A stretch of DNA of 55,723 nucleotides from assembly GCF_900566085.1 (NCBI RefSeq), contig NZ_UPHT01000114.1, positions 1 through 55,723 on the forward strand. The letters run 5' to 3'. The notes beneath the pieces were generated by a model. The model did not search any database and had not been told where the DNA came from. It worked only from the letters and a program-made list of their open reading frames with translations. This stretch comes from Mycobacterium attenuatum. Its GTDB lineage: Bacteria; Actinomycetota; Actinomycetes; Mycobacteriales; Mycobacteriaceae. Positions 43,587 to 52,332 of the stretch are shown one piece after another. Within the stretch, counting starts at the first letter, position 1. Each line of letters opens with the position of its first letter. The position numbers and the translations under genes were made by a program.

Positions 43587-44576
43587 ATGACGGACGTAGT
43601 TCCGGCTCGCGGGTCATTGCGGTCCCGCACTGCGGTAGCAGTAAGCACGGTGATCATGCCGACGATCACCGGCGCGATACCGCCGGAGCGCGCCTGGGGG
43701 ATGTGGCTGACGCGTCAGCTCATCGCCCGGCTCATGGGAACGTTCGGGCCCTCGTTGGCCGGTACCCGGGTCGAATACGTCGATTCCGTGTTGCCAGACG
43801 GTCGCCGGGTCCGCGGCGAATGGGTTTTCGGGCCCCACACGCCGACGACGCGTTGGTCGACCGGTGCCATCTACTACGTGCACGGCAGCGGCTACACGAT
43901 GTGCTCACCCCGGACACACCGGCGGCTGACGGCGTGGCTGTCGTCGCTGACGGGACTGCCGGTGTTCTGCGTCGACTACCGCCTGGCGCCGCGCTACCGG
44001 TTCCCCACCGCCGCCGACGACGTGCGTGCCGGCTGGGACTGGCTACCGGGAGCATCCGGATTGCCGCCGGAACGCGTTGTGATGGTTGCCGATTCAGCCG
44101 GAGGACATCTGTCGGTCGACATGTTGCTGCAGCCCGACGTCGCCGCTAGACCGCCGGCGTCGCTGGTGCTGTTCTCACCGCTGATCGACCTCACGTTCGC
44201 GCTGTCGGCCGAGCGTGAGCAGCTACGGCCCGATCCAGCCGTCCGGGCCGCTGCCGCAGCGCGGGTGGTCGGCCTTTATCACGCGGGCGTCGACCCCAGC
44301 CATCACCGCATCAGACTCGACGTTGCCGGCGGACCGGTGCTGCCGAACACGCTGATCCAGGCCGGGCAGGCCGAGATACTGGAGGCCGACGCGCGTCGAC
44401 TCGCCGCTGACATTCGCGCCGCCGGCGGCAGTTGTGAGTTGCAGGTGTGGCCCGATCAGATGCACGTTTTCCAGGCGCTGCCGCGGATGGCTCCCGAAGC
44501 AGCCAAGGCCATGGCATACGCCTCGCAATTCATTGCAAACTCGTTGCTGGACAACGCTGATGCCCAGGCCGTCTGA
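43587..44576 (+). CDS. mbtJ: MbtJ-family alpha/beta hydrolase
   Basis: Hormone-sensitive-lipase-family esterase in the place of mbtJ (Rv2385). The 329 residues show the oxyanion motif YVHGSGYTMCSPRTHRR and VDYRLAPRYRFPTAADDV. The nucleophile is in ADSAGGHLS, where the usual GDSAG has Ala for the first Gly. The acid/base region lies in WPDQMHVFQALPR. Its role in siderophore biology is not established. The ATG at 43587 is preceded by two ATTGACT copies (43550 and 43573) that may be promoter parts. The next gene starts 1 base after its stop, so it may lead the SDR-ferritin-monooxygenase-merR operon instead of belonging to mycobactin synthesis. Confidence 0.82.
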   Translation: MTDVVPARGSLRSRTAVAVSTVIMPTITGAIPPERAWGMWLTRQLIARLMGTFGPSLAGTRVEYVDSVLPDGRRVRGEWVFGPHTPTTRWSTGAIYYVHGSGYTMCSPRTHRRLTAWLSSLTGLPVFCVDYRLAPRYRFPTAADDVRAGWDWLPGASGLPPERVVMVADSAGGHLSVDMLLQPDVAARPPASLVLFSPLIDLTFALSAEREQLRPDPAVRAAAAARVVGLYHAGVDPSHHRIRLDVAGGPVLPNTLIQAGQAEILEADARRLAADIRAAGGSCELQVWPDQMHVFQALPRMAPEAAKAMAYASQFIANSLLDNADAQAV

Positions 44577-44577
44577 G

Positions 44578-45438
44578 ATGCTGGGAACGCTGGACCAGCT
44601 GCTGGGTAGGTCGAAAGCCGCCACCCGCGGCGCCTCGGCCGTCGTCACCGGTGCCGGCAGCGGAATCGGGGCGGCATTCGCTTTCGAGCTCGGCCGCCGT
44701 GGCGGCGCGGTGGTCTGCAGTGACATCGACGAGGCCGCCGCCCAGCGAACCGTTGACACGCTGATCGAACGGGGCACGCGAGCCATCGCGGTCCGCTGCG
44801 ACGTGTCTCGGGTCGAGGACGTCTATTCCTTGGCCGAGCAGTCGCAATCCTGGTTCGGCGCGGCGCCCACGCTGGTGATCAACAATGCCGGCGTCGGTGC
44901 CGGCGGCGCCCCCGTCGGCGAGGTGCCCCTTGATGATTGGCAATGGGTGCTGGGGATCAACCTGTGGGGACCCATCCACGGCTGCCATGTGTTCACTCCC
45001 GTCCTGCGCGATGCCGAGCCGTCGCGAACCCCACGCGGCATCATCAACGTCGCCTCCGCCGCCGCGTTCGCCGCGGCCGCCGGCATGGCACCTTACAACG
45101 TCAGCAAGGCCGGCGTACTTTCGCTGTCGGAGACGCTGGCAGCCGAATTATCTGGGACTGCAGTCAAAGTCACGGTCTTGTGTCCGACTTTCGTCAAAAC
45201 CAACATCGTCGAATCCGGCCGCATCAGCGAGGAATCCAGTGAGCTTGCCGCCAAACTGATGCGCTGGACCGGGTTTTCGGCTGCCAAGGTCGCACGCGTT
45301 TGCCTGGATGCCCATGACCGGGGTGATCTGTACTGCATGCCCCAACTCGATGCCAAGCTCGGCTGGAACGTCAAACGCCTGGCACCGGGCGCCTATACCC
45401 GTGCGGTCGGTCTGATCTCGCGAAAAACCATGGCCTGA
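44578..45438 (+). CDS. Short-chain dehydrogenase/reductase
   Basis: Classical SDR of 286 residues, NAD(P)-dependent. The Rossmann motif VTGAGSGIGAAFA lies near residue 22, NNAGVG near 100, catalytic Ser in INVASAAAF and the YxxxK motif in APYNVSKAGVLSLSE. The ATG at 44578 begins 1 base after the mbtJ stop; ATG 44560 inside mbtJ is an alternative. It resembles the SadH-like reductases found with acid-inducible mymA-type operons. The substrate is unknown; a lipid aldehyde or ketone is inferred from its diiron and monooxygenase neighbours. Confidence 0.88.
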   Translation: MLGTLDQLLGRSKAATRGASAVVTGAGSGIGAAFAFELGRRGGAVVCSDIDEAAAQRTVDTLIERGTRAIAVRCDVSRVEDVYSLAEQSQSWFGAAPTLVINNAGVGAGGAPVGEVPLDDWQWVLGINLWGPIHGCHVFTPVLRDAEPSRTPRGIINVASAAAFAAAAGMAPYNVSKAGVLSLSETLAAELSGTAVKVTVLCPTFVKTNIVESGRISEESSELAAKLMRWTGFSAAKVARVCLDAHDRGDLYCMPQLDAKLGWNVKRLAPGAYTRAVGLISRKTMA

Positions 45439-45470
45439 ATACCCGTTGTCCGGACGGAAGGGAGCCTCCG

Positions 45471-46391
45471 GTGGCCATTGACATGGAAACCATGCTCGCC
45501 AAAATCAAGGACCGCCAGTGGGCGCTTGCCGACATCGATTGGGACGCACCCGGCGCCGATAACATCAGTGCCGAATTTCGGCCCAAACTCAAGGCGTTCA
45601 TGGCCGATTTGTGCTGGATAGAAAACATCGGCGCCCGTGGATTTGCAGCGCTGGCCAAGAAGGCGCCCAACCCCACCATTGCCGAGATCTACCGGTATTT
45701 TCACGCCGAAGAGCAGCGCCACGCCAACGCGGAGCTGGCCTTGATGAAGCGCTGGGAAATGCTCGATGACGGCGAATTGCCCAAGCCCAACGTCAACATC
45801 CGGTTGGCCATCGAATGGCTCGACACCTACGCCGACGGCATGCCGCTGTCAGTGCTGGGTACCGTTATCCCGATGCTCGAGGTAGCGCTTGACGGCGCCC
45901 TGCTGAAATTCCTGCTGGACAGCGTCGAGGACCCAGTGTGCCACCAGGTCTTCGAGAAGATCAACAATGACGAGTCACGGCACATAGCGGTCGATTTCGA
46001 GGTGCTCGACATGATCGGTCACGCGACAGCGCGCCGACTGGCTATCGAGTTCGCCGGCAACGTCGCCTCGCCGGGCCTGATCATCGGCGCGCTCATGTAC
46101 ATACCCCTGCTCAATCGCATACGCAACGAGATGGCGGGCATGGGCATGGAACCGGAGCGGTTGTACAACGCGGTCCAGCGCTTCAAGCAGCTGGGAGAGC
46201 GGAGCGCGAAAACGCCCCGGGTTCCGACGTACAAGGTGCTCAAGCGGCACGCCGCGATGGTGGTCAACCCACATCATCCCTATCATCTGCTCGCCAATTC
46301 CATGGTCTGGCTGTCGGATCGCTACCCCAGGCCGCTCCTGAAGCCGATCCCCAGCTGGTTCAAAGAACTCACCCACAACCCGGCCGCGTGA
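45471..46391 (+). CDS. Ferritin-like diiron protein
   Basis: A 306-residue helical protein with a ferritin-like diiron signature. The two iron-binding helices are visible: HAEEQRHANAELALMKRWE (ExxRH) near residue 82 and NNDESRHIAVDFEVLD near 165. Proteins of this type are diiron oxygenases or oxidases, but the reaction here is not known. The C-terminal third is basic and aromatic. A GTG at 45471 is preceded by GGAAGGGAGCCTCC. Its stop overlaps the next gene's GTG start (GTGA), so diiron protein and flavin monooxygenase are coupled. Confidence 0.82.
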   Translation: MAIDMETMLAKIKDRQWALADIDWDAPGADNISAEFRPKLKAFMADLCWIENIGARGFAALAKKAPNPTIAEIYRYFHAEEQRHANAELALMKRWEMLDDGELPKPNVNIRLAIEWLDTYADGMPLSVLGTVIPMLEVALDGALLKFLLDSVEDPVCHQVFEKINNDESRHIAVDFEVLDMIGHATARRLAIEFAGNVASPGLIIGALMYIPLLNRIRNEMAGMGMEPERLYNAVQRFKQLGERSAKTPRVPTYKVLKRHAAMVVNPHHPYHLLANSMVWLSDRYPRPLLKPIPSWFKELTHNPAA

Positions 46392-47890
46392 TCATGGCTT
46401 CCGACCACACCTATGCGACGCTCATTGTCGGAGCCGGCTTTGCCGGTCTTGGAGCCGCGATCCGGCTGGCCCAAGCGGGCGTCGACGACGTCGTCATCGT
46501 CGAGCGCAGCGATCGCGTCGGCGGAACCTGGCGCGACACCACGTATCCGGGCGCCAGCTGCGACATCCCCTCACTGCTGTACTCGTTCTCGTTCGCCAAG
46601 AACCCGACGTGGTCGCGCAGCTACTCTCCCGCGCCGGAGATCTATCGGCATATCGAGGACATGACTGACCGGTTCGATATCCGCAGACGTATCCGCTTCG
46701 GCCAGGAAGTCACCGCACTGACATTCGACGAGGACGCCGGCGTCTGGACGGCAATCACCAAGAGCGGCCACCGGTTTGGTGCCCGTACCGTCATATTGGC
46801 TTCCGGCCCGCTGTCCGACGTCAGCTTTCCCGACATCCGGGGTCTGGACAGCTACCAAGGGCACACGATCCACAGCGCCCGCTGGGATCAGCACTACGAC
46901 GTTGCCGGCAAGCGAGTGGCCGTCATCGGCACCGGCGCCAGCGCCGTCCAGATCATTCCCGAACTGGTGAAAAAAGCCGCCTTCGTCAAGGTATTCCAGC
47001 GAACCCCGTGCTGGGTTTTACCGCGGTTGGATGTCGCCACACCACCGACCATGCAGGCGTTGTTCACTAAAGTCCCCGTTGCCCAACAGCTTGCACGACA
47101 GGCGCTGTTCTGGGCCCACGAAGCCAGCGCCACGGCCCTGGTGTGGAACACCCCGCTGACCTCGCTGGTGGCATCGCTGGGTCACGCTCACCTGCGCGCC
47201 CGAGTCAAAGACCCATGGTTGCGCCGCCAGCTCACCCCGGATTTCCGCCCCGGCTGCAAGCGCATGCTGATCTCCAGCGACTATTACCCCGCGCTGCAAC
47301 GTGACAACTGCAAACTGATCGACTGGCCCATCGCCACACTGAGCCCCGTGGGCATCCGAACCAGTGACGGTATCGAGCACCATCTGGAGTGCATCGTGTT
47401 CGCCACCGGCTACGACGTCCACCTGACCGGACCGCCGTTTCCCGTTAGCGGGGTGGGCGGCCGCTCTCTGGCCGACGAATGGTCCTGCGGTGCACAGGCT
47501 TACAAGAGCATCAACGTCCACGGCTACCCCAACCTGTTCTTCATGACCGGACCCAACTCCGGGCCGGGGCACAATTCGTTGCTGGTTTTCATCGAAGGTC
47601 AACTCGACTATGCGGTACACGGCATCACCACGATTCTCGATAACGACCTGCGCTGTCTTGATGTGCGCGAGGACGTCCAGCGCCGGCACAACGAACGCCT
47701 TCAGCGCCGCCTTGCCAAGACCACGTGGATGTCTGGTTGCCGTAGTTGGTATCTCACCAAAGACGGTTTCAACGGCTCCATGTACCCTGGTTTTGCCACC
47801 CAATATTTAAGCCAGATGCGCGATTTCCGGTATGAGGACTATCACGCGATGGCAGCAGCTGCGCGCACACCGGCCGGCTCGTCAGCTTGA
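46388..47890 (+). CDS. Baeyer-Villiger-type flavin monooxygenase (MymA/EthA-like)
   Basis: Class B FAD/NADPH monooxygenase of 500 residues. The FAD motif is IVGAGFAGLGAAIRL, followed by ERSDRVGGTWRDTTYPGASCDIPS. The NADPH motif is VAVIGTGASAVQIIPEL with the adjacent FQRTPCWVLPR of the Baeyer-Villiger fingerprint. The C-terminal part has FMTGPNSGPGHNS and STKDG-like LTKDGFNGSMYPGF. The sequence type matches Mtb MymA/EthA-family enzymes. The GTG at 46388 overlaps the previous stop; ATG 46394 is an equally likely start. Substrate unknown. Confidence 0.88.
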   Translation: MIMASDHTYATLIVGAGFAGLGAAIRLAQAGVDDVVIVERSDRVGGTWRDTTYPGASCDIPSLLYSFSFAKNPTWSRSYSPAPEIYRHIEDMTDRFDIRRRIRFGQEVTALTFDEDAGVWTAITKSGHRFGARTVILASGPLSDVSFPDIRGLDSYQGHTIHSARWDQHYDVAGKRVAVIGTGASAVQIIPELVKKAAFVKVFQRTPCWVLPRLDVATPPTMQALFTKVPVAQQLARQALFWAHEASATALVWNTPLTSLVASLGHAHLRARVKDPWLRRQLTPDFRPGCKRMLISSDYYPALQRDNCKLIDWPIATLSPVGIRTSDGIEHHLECIVFATGYDVHLTGPPFPVSGVGGRSLADEWSCGAQAYKSINVHGYPNLFFMTGPNSGPGHNSLLVFIEGQLDYAVHGITTILDNDLRCLDVREDVQRRHNERLQRRLAKTTWMSGCRSWYLTKDGFNGSMYPGFATQYLSQMRDFRYEDYHAMAAAARTPAGSSA

Positions 47891-47905
47891 GGCACAGTAT
47901 TTGAC

Positions 47906-48841
47906 ATGGCAACCGACCGACCGTCGAGACCAGAGCCCGGCACCATCTCCAGCGTGCTGCACAACCTGCGGCGTGCGCCCGATCGGGTCCGGCGCCACTC
48001 CCGTGAGTTCATTGAGGCCGCGGTGGCACAGCTGTTCGACGCCGCCGTCCGGCAGCCCAGCGGTGGCACCGCATCGGGTGAGTACCGGATAGACGACCTG
48101 GCGCGCCTGGCCGGCACTACCACCCGCAACATCCGGGTTTACCGCGACCGCGGCCTGCTGCCTCCGCCAGTGCGCCTCGGGCGTATCGCGCTGTTCAACG
48201 ACACTCATCTGACCCGGCTGCGGCTGATCACTTCGATGCTCGAGCGCGGGTACACCATCGCCCACGTTCGGGAGATGCTCAGCGCATGGGAGGAGGGCCG
48301 AAACCTCGGTGACGTGCTCGGTCTGGAGACCGCCATCGTCGGCACCTGGACCACCGAGAAACCACAGTCGATGCCGCTGGCCGAAGCCCGGCGCCTGGTC
48401 GGCGACGTCGGCGCGTTCGAGCGGTTGGTCGCACTGCAGGTGATCCGGGTCGCCGATACCCAGGCCACCGTCACCCGGCCCAAGCTCATCGAGGCGTTCA
48501 ACGAGATGCGCGGCTACGGCGTCAGCATGGACAAGCTGATCGACCTGCACGAGCAGATCGTGCCCAAGGTGGACGAGATCAGCGGGTTGCTGGTACGCGC
48601 CGGTGCCGAACACGTCGTGGACCGCATCAAGCCGGGCGAGGCGCTGCCCGGGGACGCCGAGTTCGCGGAGCTGATCACCATGCTGGTCCGCTTCCGCGCC
48701 CAAGCCGTCGTGACCGTCACCGCCACATTGGCGTCCTCGATCGAATCGACCATCGAATCGCTGGTCAGCCGCGTTCTATCGGACTACCTCGACCGGTCAT
48801 CGGACATCGCGGCGGCGCCGGGGCGGCAGCAAAAGCGGTGA
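47906..48841 (+). CDS. MerR-family transcriptional regulator
   Basis: A 311-residue MerR-type regulator. The helix-turn-helix plus wing (about residues 58-130) reads YRIDDLARLAGTTTRNIRVYRDRGLLPPPVRLGRIALF. A coiled region then follows (LRLITSMLERGYTIAHVREML). The long C-terminal effector domain (about 140-300) has no metal-binding cysteines, so an organic or lipid ligand is more likely than a metal. An N-terminal tail of about 55 residues precedes the HTH. It starts 15 bases after the monooxygenase stop and is probably the last gene of the mbtJ-SDR-diiron-monooxygenase operon. It is convergent with the desaturase and may regulate both. Confidence 0.85.
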   Translation: MATDRPSRPEPGTISSVLHNLRRAPDRVRRHSREFIEAAVAQLFDAAVRQPSGGTASGEYRIDDLARLAGTTTRNIRVYRDRGLLPPPVRLGRIALFNDTHLTRLRLITSMLERGYTIAHVREMLSAWEEGRNLGDVLGLETAIVGTWTTEKPQSMPLAEARRLVGDVGAFERLVALQVIRVADTQATVTRPKLIEAFNEMRGYGVSMDKLIDLHEQIVPKVDEISGLLVRAGAEHVVDRIKPGEALPGDAEFAELITMLVRFRAQAVVTVTATLASSIESTIESLVSRVLSDYLDRSSDIAAAPGRQQKR

Positions 48842-48856
48842 GCAGCCAGCGTGCGC

Positions 48857-49873
48857 TCACCGCCTGCTCAGCGTCAGCGTCCCTTCGGTCTTGAGCACGC
48901 GATCGGCGGTGATCTTCTCGGCCCTGCGAGCCTCACGCTCGAGATAGCGCTGCTTGGAGTCCTCGAACTTCTCGCAAGCCTCCTCGAGTTCCTTGATCAG
49001 CACGGCGAGGTCGTCGCGCATCCACGCCCCCTCGCCGGTGAAGTCCTCGCGTTCGAAGATCCGCCACTTGCGCAGCACCGGCATGACCACCTCGTCGAGG
49101 TGGATGCGCGGGTCATAGACGCCGCCGACGGCGATGATCACGGCCTTGCGGCGGAACTCGGGCACAGTGAAGCCGGGCATCTTGAAATTCCGCAGAATCC
49201 GGTGCACCGACTTGATCGCCTGGTTGGGCGCAATGTCGAGTCCGGCCGCGCTGACATCCCGGTAGAAGATCATGTGCAGGTTCTCGTCATGGGAGACCCG
49301 GGCCATCAACTGCTCGGCGATGGGGTCGTTGCTGGCCTTACCGGTGTTGCGATGGGAGACCCGGGTCGCCAATTCCTGGAACGAGACATACATCACCGAG
49401 TCGAACACGCTCTCAGCAAACATATCACCCTGGTGGTTCTGGCCCGGGCTGAAACCCCGAGTCATTTGCTCCATGCGCAGCTTCTCCAGCTCGACCGGGT
49501 CGACCGCCCGGGTCACCACCAGGTAGTCGCGCAGCGCGGTACTGTGCCGGTTTTCCTCGGCGGTCCATCGGTTGACCCACTGCCCCCACGGGCCATCCAT
49601 GCTGAAGTTCATCGCGATCTCGCGGTGATACGACGGTAAATTGTCCTCCGTCAACAGATTCTGCACCATTGCCACTTGGGCAACATCGGTGAGCTGGCTC
49701 TGTTCGGGCTCCCAATCCTGACCGTCGAGGGCGTAGAAATTCTTTCCATCCGACCACGGAACGTAGTCGTGCGGGTTCCACTCCTTGAACATCGACAGAT
49801 GGCGGTTGAGCAGCTGCTCCACCTCAGGCTCCAGCTCATGGAGTAGCTGTAGGTTGGTCATTTCCTTCGGCAT
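48857..49873 (-). CDS. Acyl-ACP desaturase, DesA1-like
   Basis: Soluble diiron acyl-ACP desaturase closely similar to Mtb DesA1 (Rv0824c, 338 aa; same length here). The iron-ligand motifs are AEENRHSTALRDYL and DENLHMIFYRD, and the family segment NRGFSPGQNHQG is present as TRGFSPGQNHQG. DesA1 contributes to mycolic acid desaturation; whether this copy is a paralogue or the relocated orthologue cannot be told from the window. The ATG at 49873 has GGGAG 8 bases upstream. Its upstream region carries nested inverted repeats. It is convergent with merR, with 15 bases between. Confidence 0.9.
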   Translation of the reverse strand: MPKEMTNLQLLHELEPEVEQLLNRHLSMFKEWNPHDYVPWSDGKNFYALDGQDWEPEQSQLTDVAQVAMVQNLLTEDNLPSYHREIAMNFSMDGPWGQWVNRWTAEENRHSTALRDYLVVTRAVDPVELEKLRMEQMTRGFSPGQNHQGDMFAESVFDSVMYVSFQELATRVSHRNTGKASNDPIAEQLMARVSHDENLHMIFYRDVSAAGLDIAPNQAIKSVHRILRNFKMPGFTVPEFRRKAVIIAVGGVYDPRIHLDEVVMPVLRKWRIFEREDFTGEGAWMRDDLAVLIKELEEACEKFEDSKQRYLEREARRAEKITADRVLKTEGTLTLSRR

Positions 49874-49903
49874 GAGGAGTCTCCCAGCTATGTGTGCCGT
49901 TCA

Positions 49904-49936
49904 GTAACAGAGAATATATCTGTGAATCTCGGTTAC
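49904..49936. promoter_or_regulatory. Nested inverted repeats upstream of the desaturase
   Basis: ACAGA (49907-49911) and TCTGT (49919-49923) form a palindrome around an AT-rich GAATATA. An outer pair, GTAAC (49904-49908) and GTTAC (49932-49936), encloses it. It lies 31-63 bases upstream of the desaturase start and is unusually AT-rich for this genome, fitting an operator/promoter. Control by a MadR-like or the adjacent MerR regulator is a guess. Confidence 0.45.
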
Positions 49937-49943
49937 ACGCAAG

Positions 49944-50849
49944 TCAGACACGCGGAAGCGGCGTGATCAATCCAAGGTTGCCGTCGTAGCGGGGGTAAAG
50001 CAGGTTGCCGCGACCGGTTGCCGATTCGGTGAAAAAGAGCAAGTTAGGACGGTGCTGGTGGGCGCGGCGCACTGCCGCCTCTTCGGTGAGACATATCGTC
50101 TGCCGGGAGTTCACGATCAGGGGCACCGTCAGCCCCGAGTAGCTCGACGACGATGCCCATCCCGGCGGATAGACATGCCGCTGCCGAGCCAGTCGCAGTC
50201 CCGACGGGCCGGCCCGGTAGACCACCGCGTCCTCGCCCGTCTCCACGTCGGTGAATAAGTGTGCGTCGTAGTCCATGGCATCCATCACCGCCACCGCCTC
50301 CAACGGCGTGCTGCACTGCACGACGACCGATTTGCGCCGCACCACGACCGCATCGCCGGCGATGGTCATCAGCCGGCGGGTTGGATCGGGCCAGGGACGA
50401 GGACGCCACTGCTCGTACATCCGCACGATGTGGCGATCCAGCCGGAGCAACGCCGGTGTCAGGTCGTCTAGTCCACTGGTGACCGCGTGCACCCGCGCCG
50501 GAAATTCACCCACGCGCAAGTTCACCTGTACGACCATCGGCCCGCGGCCACACGGTCCCGTTTTCAGCCGAACCCGAGCACCCCCGGCGATCTCGTGATG
50601 GGCCAGCACACGCCCCACCGCGCGCGCCACATACTCCCCTTGCGAAGCCGACACCCGCGCCCCGGAAAGCACCGTCACATCGGGGAATTCCCGCACCGAC
50701 CACGGCTTGAGCGCGTACACGCCGCAGCGACCCCGCTTTCTTGTCTCCCGCGAGCGGCTGATCGAACCGCTCGCCTGAGTCGAAGCGTCCCCGGCTACCC
50801 CGCGGTTCGCTAGGGCCGAAAGTCCCTGTGACAATGTGTCATTGATCAC
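49944..50849 (-). CDS. Dormancy-associated translation inhibitor-like protein (Rv0079/DATIN type)
   Basis: A 301-residue homologue of Mtb Rv0079 (DATIN), a DosR-regulon protein related to ribosome hibernation factors. The N-terminal hibernation-factor-like half (about 50-150) reads REFPDVTVLSGARVSASQGEYVARAVGRVL and GPMVVQVNLRVGEFPARVHAV. The middle has MDYDAHLFTDVETGEDAVVYRAGPSGLRLARQ. The C-terminal S30EA-type domain reads LLFFTESATGRGNLLYPRYDGNLGLITP, close to the HPF C-terminus. The N-terminus from ATG 50849 is longer than Rv0079; GTG 50720, just before KPWSVREFPD, is an alternative. It is in a different place from Mtb Rv0079. Likely ribosome-binding and stress-induced; no DosR box was identified. 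Confidence 0.85.
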   Translation of the reverse strand: MINDTLSQGLSALANRGVAGDASTQASGSISRSRETRKRGRCGVYALKPWSVREFPDVTVLSGARVSASQGEYVARAVGRVLAHHEIAGGARVRLKTGPCGRGPMVVQVNLRVGEFPARVHAVTSGLDDLTPALLRLDRHIVRMYEQWRPRPWPDPTRRLMTIAGDAVVVRRKSVVVQCSTPLEAVAVMDAMDYDAHLFTDVETGEDAVVYRAGPSGLRLARQRHVYPPGWASSSSYSGLTVPLIVNSRQTICLTEEAAVRRAHQHRPNLLFFTESATGRGNLLYPRYDGNLGLITPLPRV

Positions 50850-50933
50850 CGCGCACGCGGCCTCGCCCGAATGATCGGACGGCGTCGAGCCGCCCGCTAT
50901 CAGCTGTGGGCGCCCGGCCGCGTCCGGCCAGAG

Positions 50934-52283
50934 CTAGTGACGCTCAATCAGGTACGGCGCCAAGGCAGAAAGCTTCTCGCAGGTCTCCTCGAATTCCCGC
51001 TCGGGTTGCGAGGCCTCGATGATCCCGGCGCCGGCTTGCAGCCACGTGCGTCCGTCCCGTTCATAGGCGGCCCGCAACGTCAGCGCGGCATCGAGGCCGC
51101 CGTCCGCGGAGAACATGACGACCGAACCCGAATACAATCCTCGCGGAACATCGTCGAGCCGCAAGATGGCTTCGACCCCGCCGGCCTTGGGAATGCCCGA
51201 CGCAGTCACGGCGGGAAAAAGTGCTTCCAGAGCGTCCATCCGATCGCTCGACGGGTCTAGGCGCCCACTGATCGTTGAGCCGAGGTGCTGCACACTCCCG
51301 CGCTCGCGCACCGTCATGAAATCGGTGACCGCCGCGGTTCCCGGTTTCGCGATCTGGGAAATCTCCCAGAATGACGTGCGCACCGAAATAGCATGTTCAA
51401 CAATCTCTTTGGCGTTTGACTCCAGGTCACGGCGGGCATGCAGGTCGTCCGCGGCGCCGCGGCCGCGCGCACGGGTCCCGGCCAGTGGCTCGGTGACCAC
51501 GGTGCCGTCGGGCTGAACGGACACGACAAGTTCCGGACTGAAGCCGAGTGAGCGAATTCCGCCAAGCTGCAACAGGAATGATCGCGCCGGAGTATTGTGC
51601 CTACGACCCAGTCGATAGGTCGACGGGAAGTCAAGCTCGAAAGACACATCGACACAACGAGACAGGATCACCTTGCGGTACCTGCCAGCCAAGATCTCAC
51701 GACGGGCCGTGGCCACCCTGTCGCGGTAGCCAGACGGGTCCGCGGACACGTCGACGGCACGGGATTGCGGCACCTCCCTTATCCCGTCGCGCAGTAGGCG
51801 GTGCACCGCCTCGCGATGTTGTGCCCCGGCTCCGACAAAGCAAATCTCGGTCCTGGTCATCACGATGCGGCTACCGGGCCAAAAAATGCGGGCCAGCGGT
51901 GTGCGCGGCGCCAGCCGCTGCGCCAGCCCATATCGGTAGACACCGAATTCGAAGGCGAGCCAGCCGAAGACCTGATCGGTCTCCAAGAGCAACCGGTCGA
52001 TGGCTTCGCCCAGTACCGATCCCGGTCGGCCGGACCAGTTCTGCCGGCGGCTGGTGCCGTTGTGGATCACCCGCAGCTCATCGCTGTCCAACTCCACCAT
52101 CGCCTGCACGCCAAACGCCAGGACCCATTGTCCGTCGTATTCGTAGAGCAGGTACTGCTCGCCCGGGGTCTGGCACAGGGTGGCGACCAGCTCGGCTGCA
52201 AGATCGGCCGGGTCGAGGTCGGCCGGCATCGGAATCGACACTTCAGCGGTACTGGCGGTACTGATCGCGATGCTCCCCTCCAC
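50934..52283 (-). CDS. mbtI: Salicylate synthase MbtI
   Basis: Chorismate-utilising enzyme that converts chorismate via isochorismate to salicylate, the first step of mycobactin synthesis. The 449 residues match Mtb MbtI (450 aa as recalled). They show EILAGRYRKVILSRC, LGFSPELVVSVQPDGTVVTEPLAGTRARG, ESNAKEIVEHAISV, the Mg-binding TVRERGSVQHLGSTISG and FPAVTASGIPKAGG. The GTG at 52283 is chosen because it lies closest to the Mtb start; a GGAGGGGAG string just inside the gene could instead serve a later start such as GTG 52241. An IdeR-like half-site is upstream. It supplies MbtA. Confidence 0.95.
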   Translation of the reverse strand: MEGSIAISTASTAEVSIPMPADLDPADLAAELVATLCQTPGEQYLLYEYDGQWVLAFGVQAMVELDSDELRVIHNGTSRRQNWSGRPGSVLGEAIDRLLLETDQVFGWLAFEFGVYRYGLAQRLAPRTPLARIFWPGSRIVMTRTEICFVGAGAQHREAVHRLLRDGIREVPQSRAVDVSADPSGYRDRVATARREILAGRYRKVILSRCVDVSFELDFPSTYRLGRRHNTPARSFLLQLGGIRSLGFSPELVVSVQPDGTVVTEPLAGTRARGRGAADDLHARRDLESNAKEIVEHAISVRTSFWEISQIAKPGTAAVTDFMTVRERGSVQHLGSTISGRLDPSSDRMDALEALFPAVTASGIPKAGGVEAILRLDDVPRGLYSGSVVMFSADGGLDAALTLRAAYERDGRTWLQAGAGIIEASQPEREFEETCEKLSALAPYLIERH

Positions 52284-52295
52284 GCAACTAGCAAA

Positions 52296-52332
52296 CCACT
52301 AGTAATCCACTAGTAAACGTAGCCTAACCTAC
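52296..52332. promoter_or_regulatory. mbtI promoter region with IdeR-like box and tandem repeat
   Basis: TAAACGTAGCCTAACCTAC (52314-52332) matches the IdeR consensus at 13 of 19 positions, with one half nearly perfect. Next to it CCACTAGTAA is repeated at 52296-52305 and 52307-52316; on the mbtI strand this gives TTACTAGTGG twice, each holding a TACTAG hexamer that could act as a -10. Iron-repressed transcription of mbtI is inferred. Confidence 0.6.
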
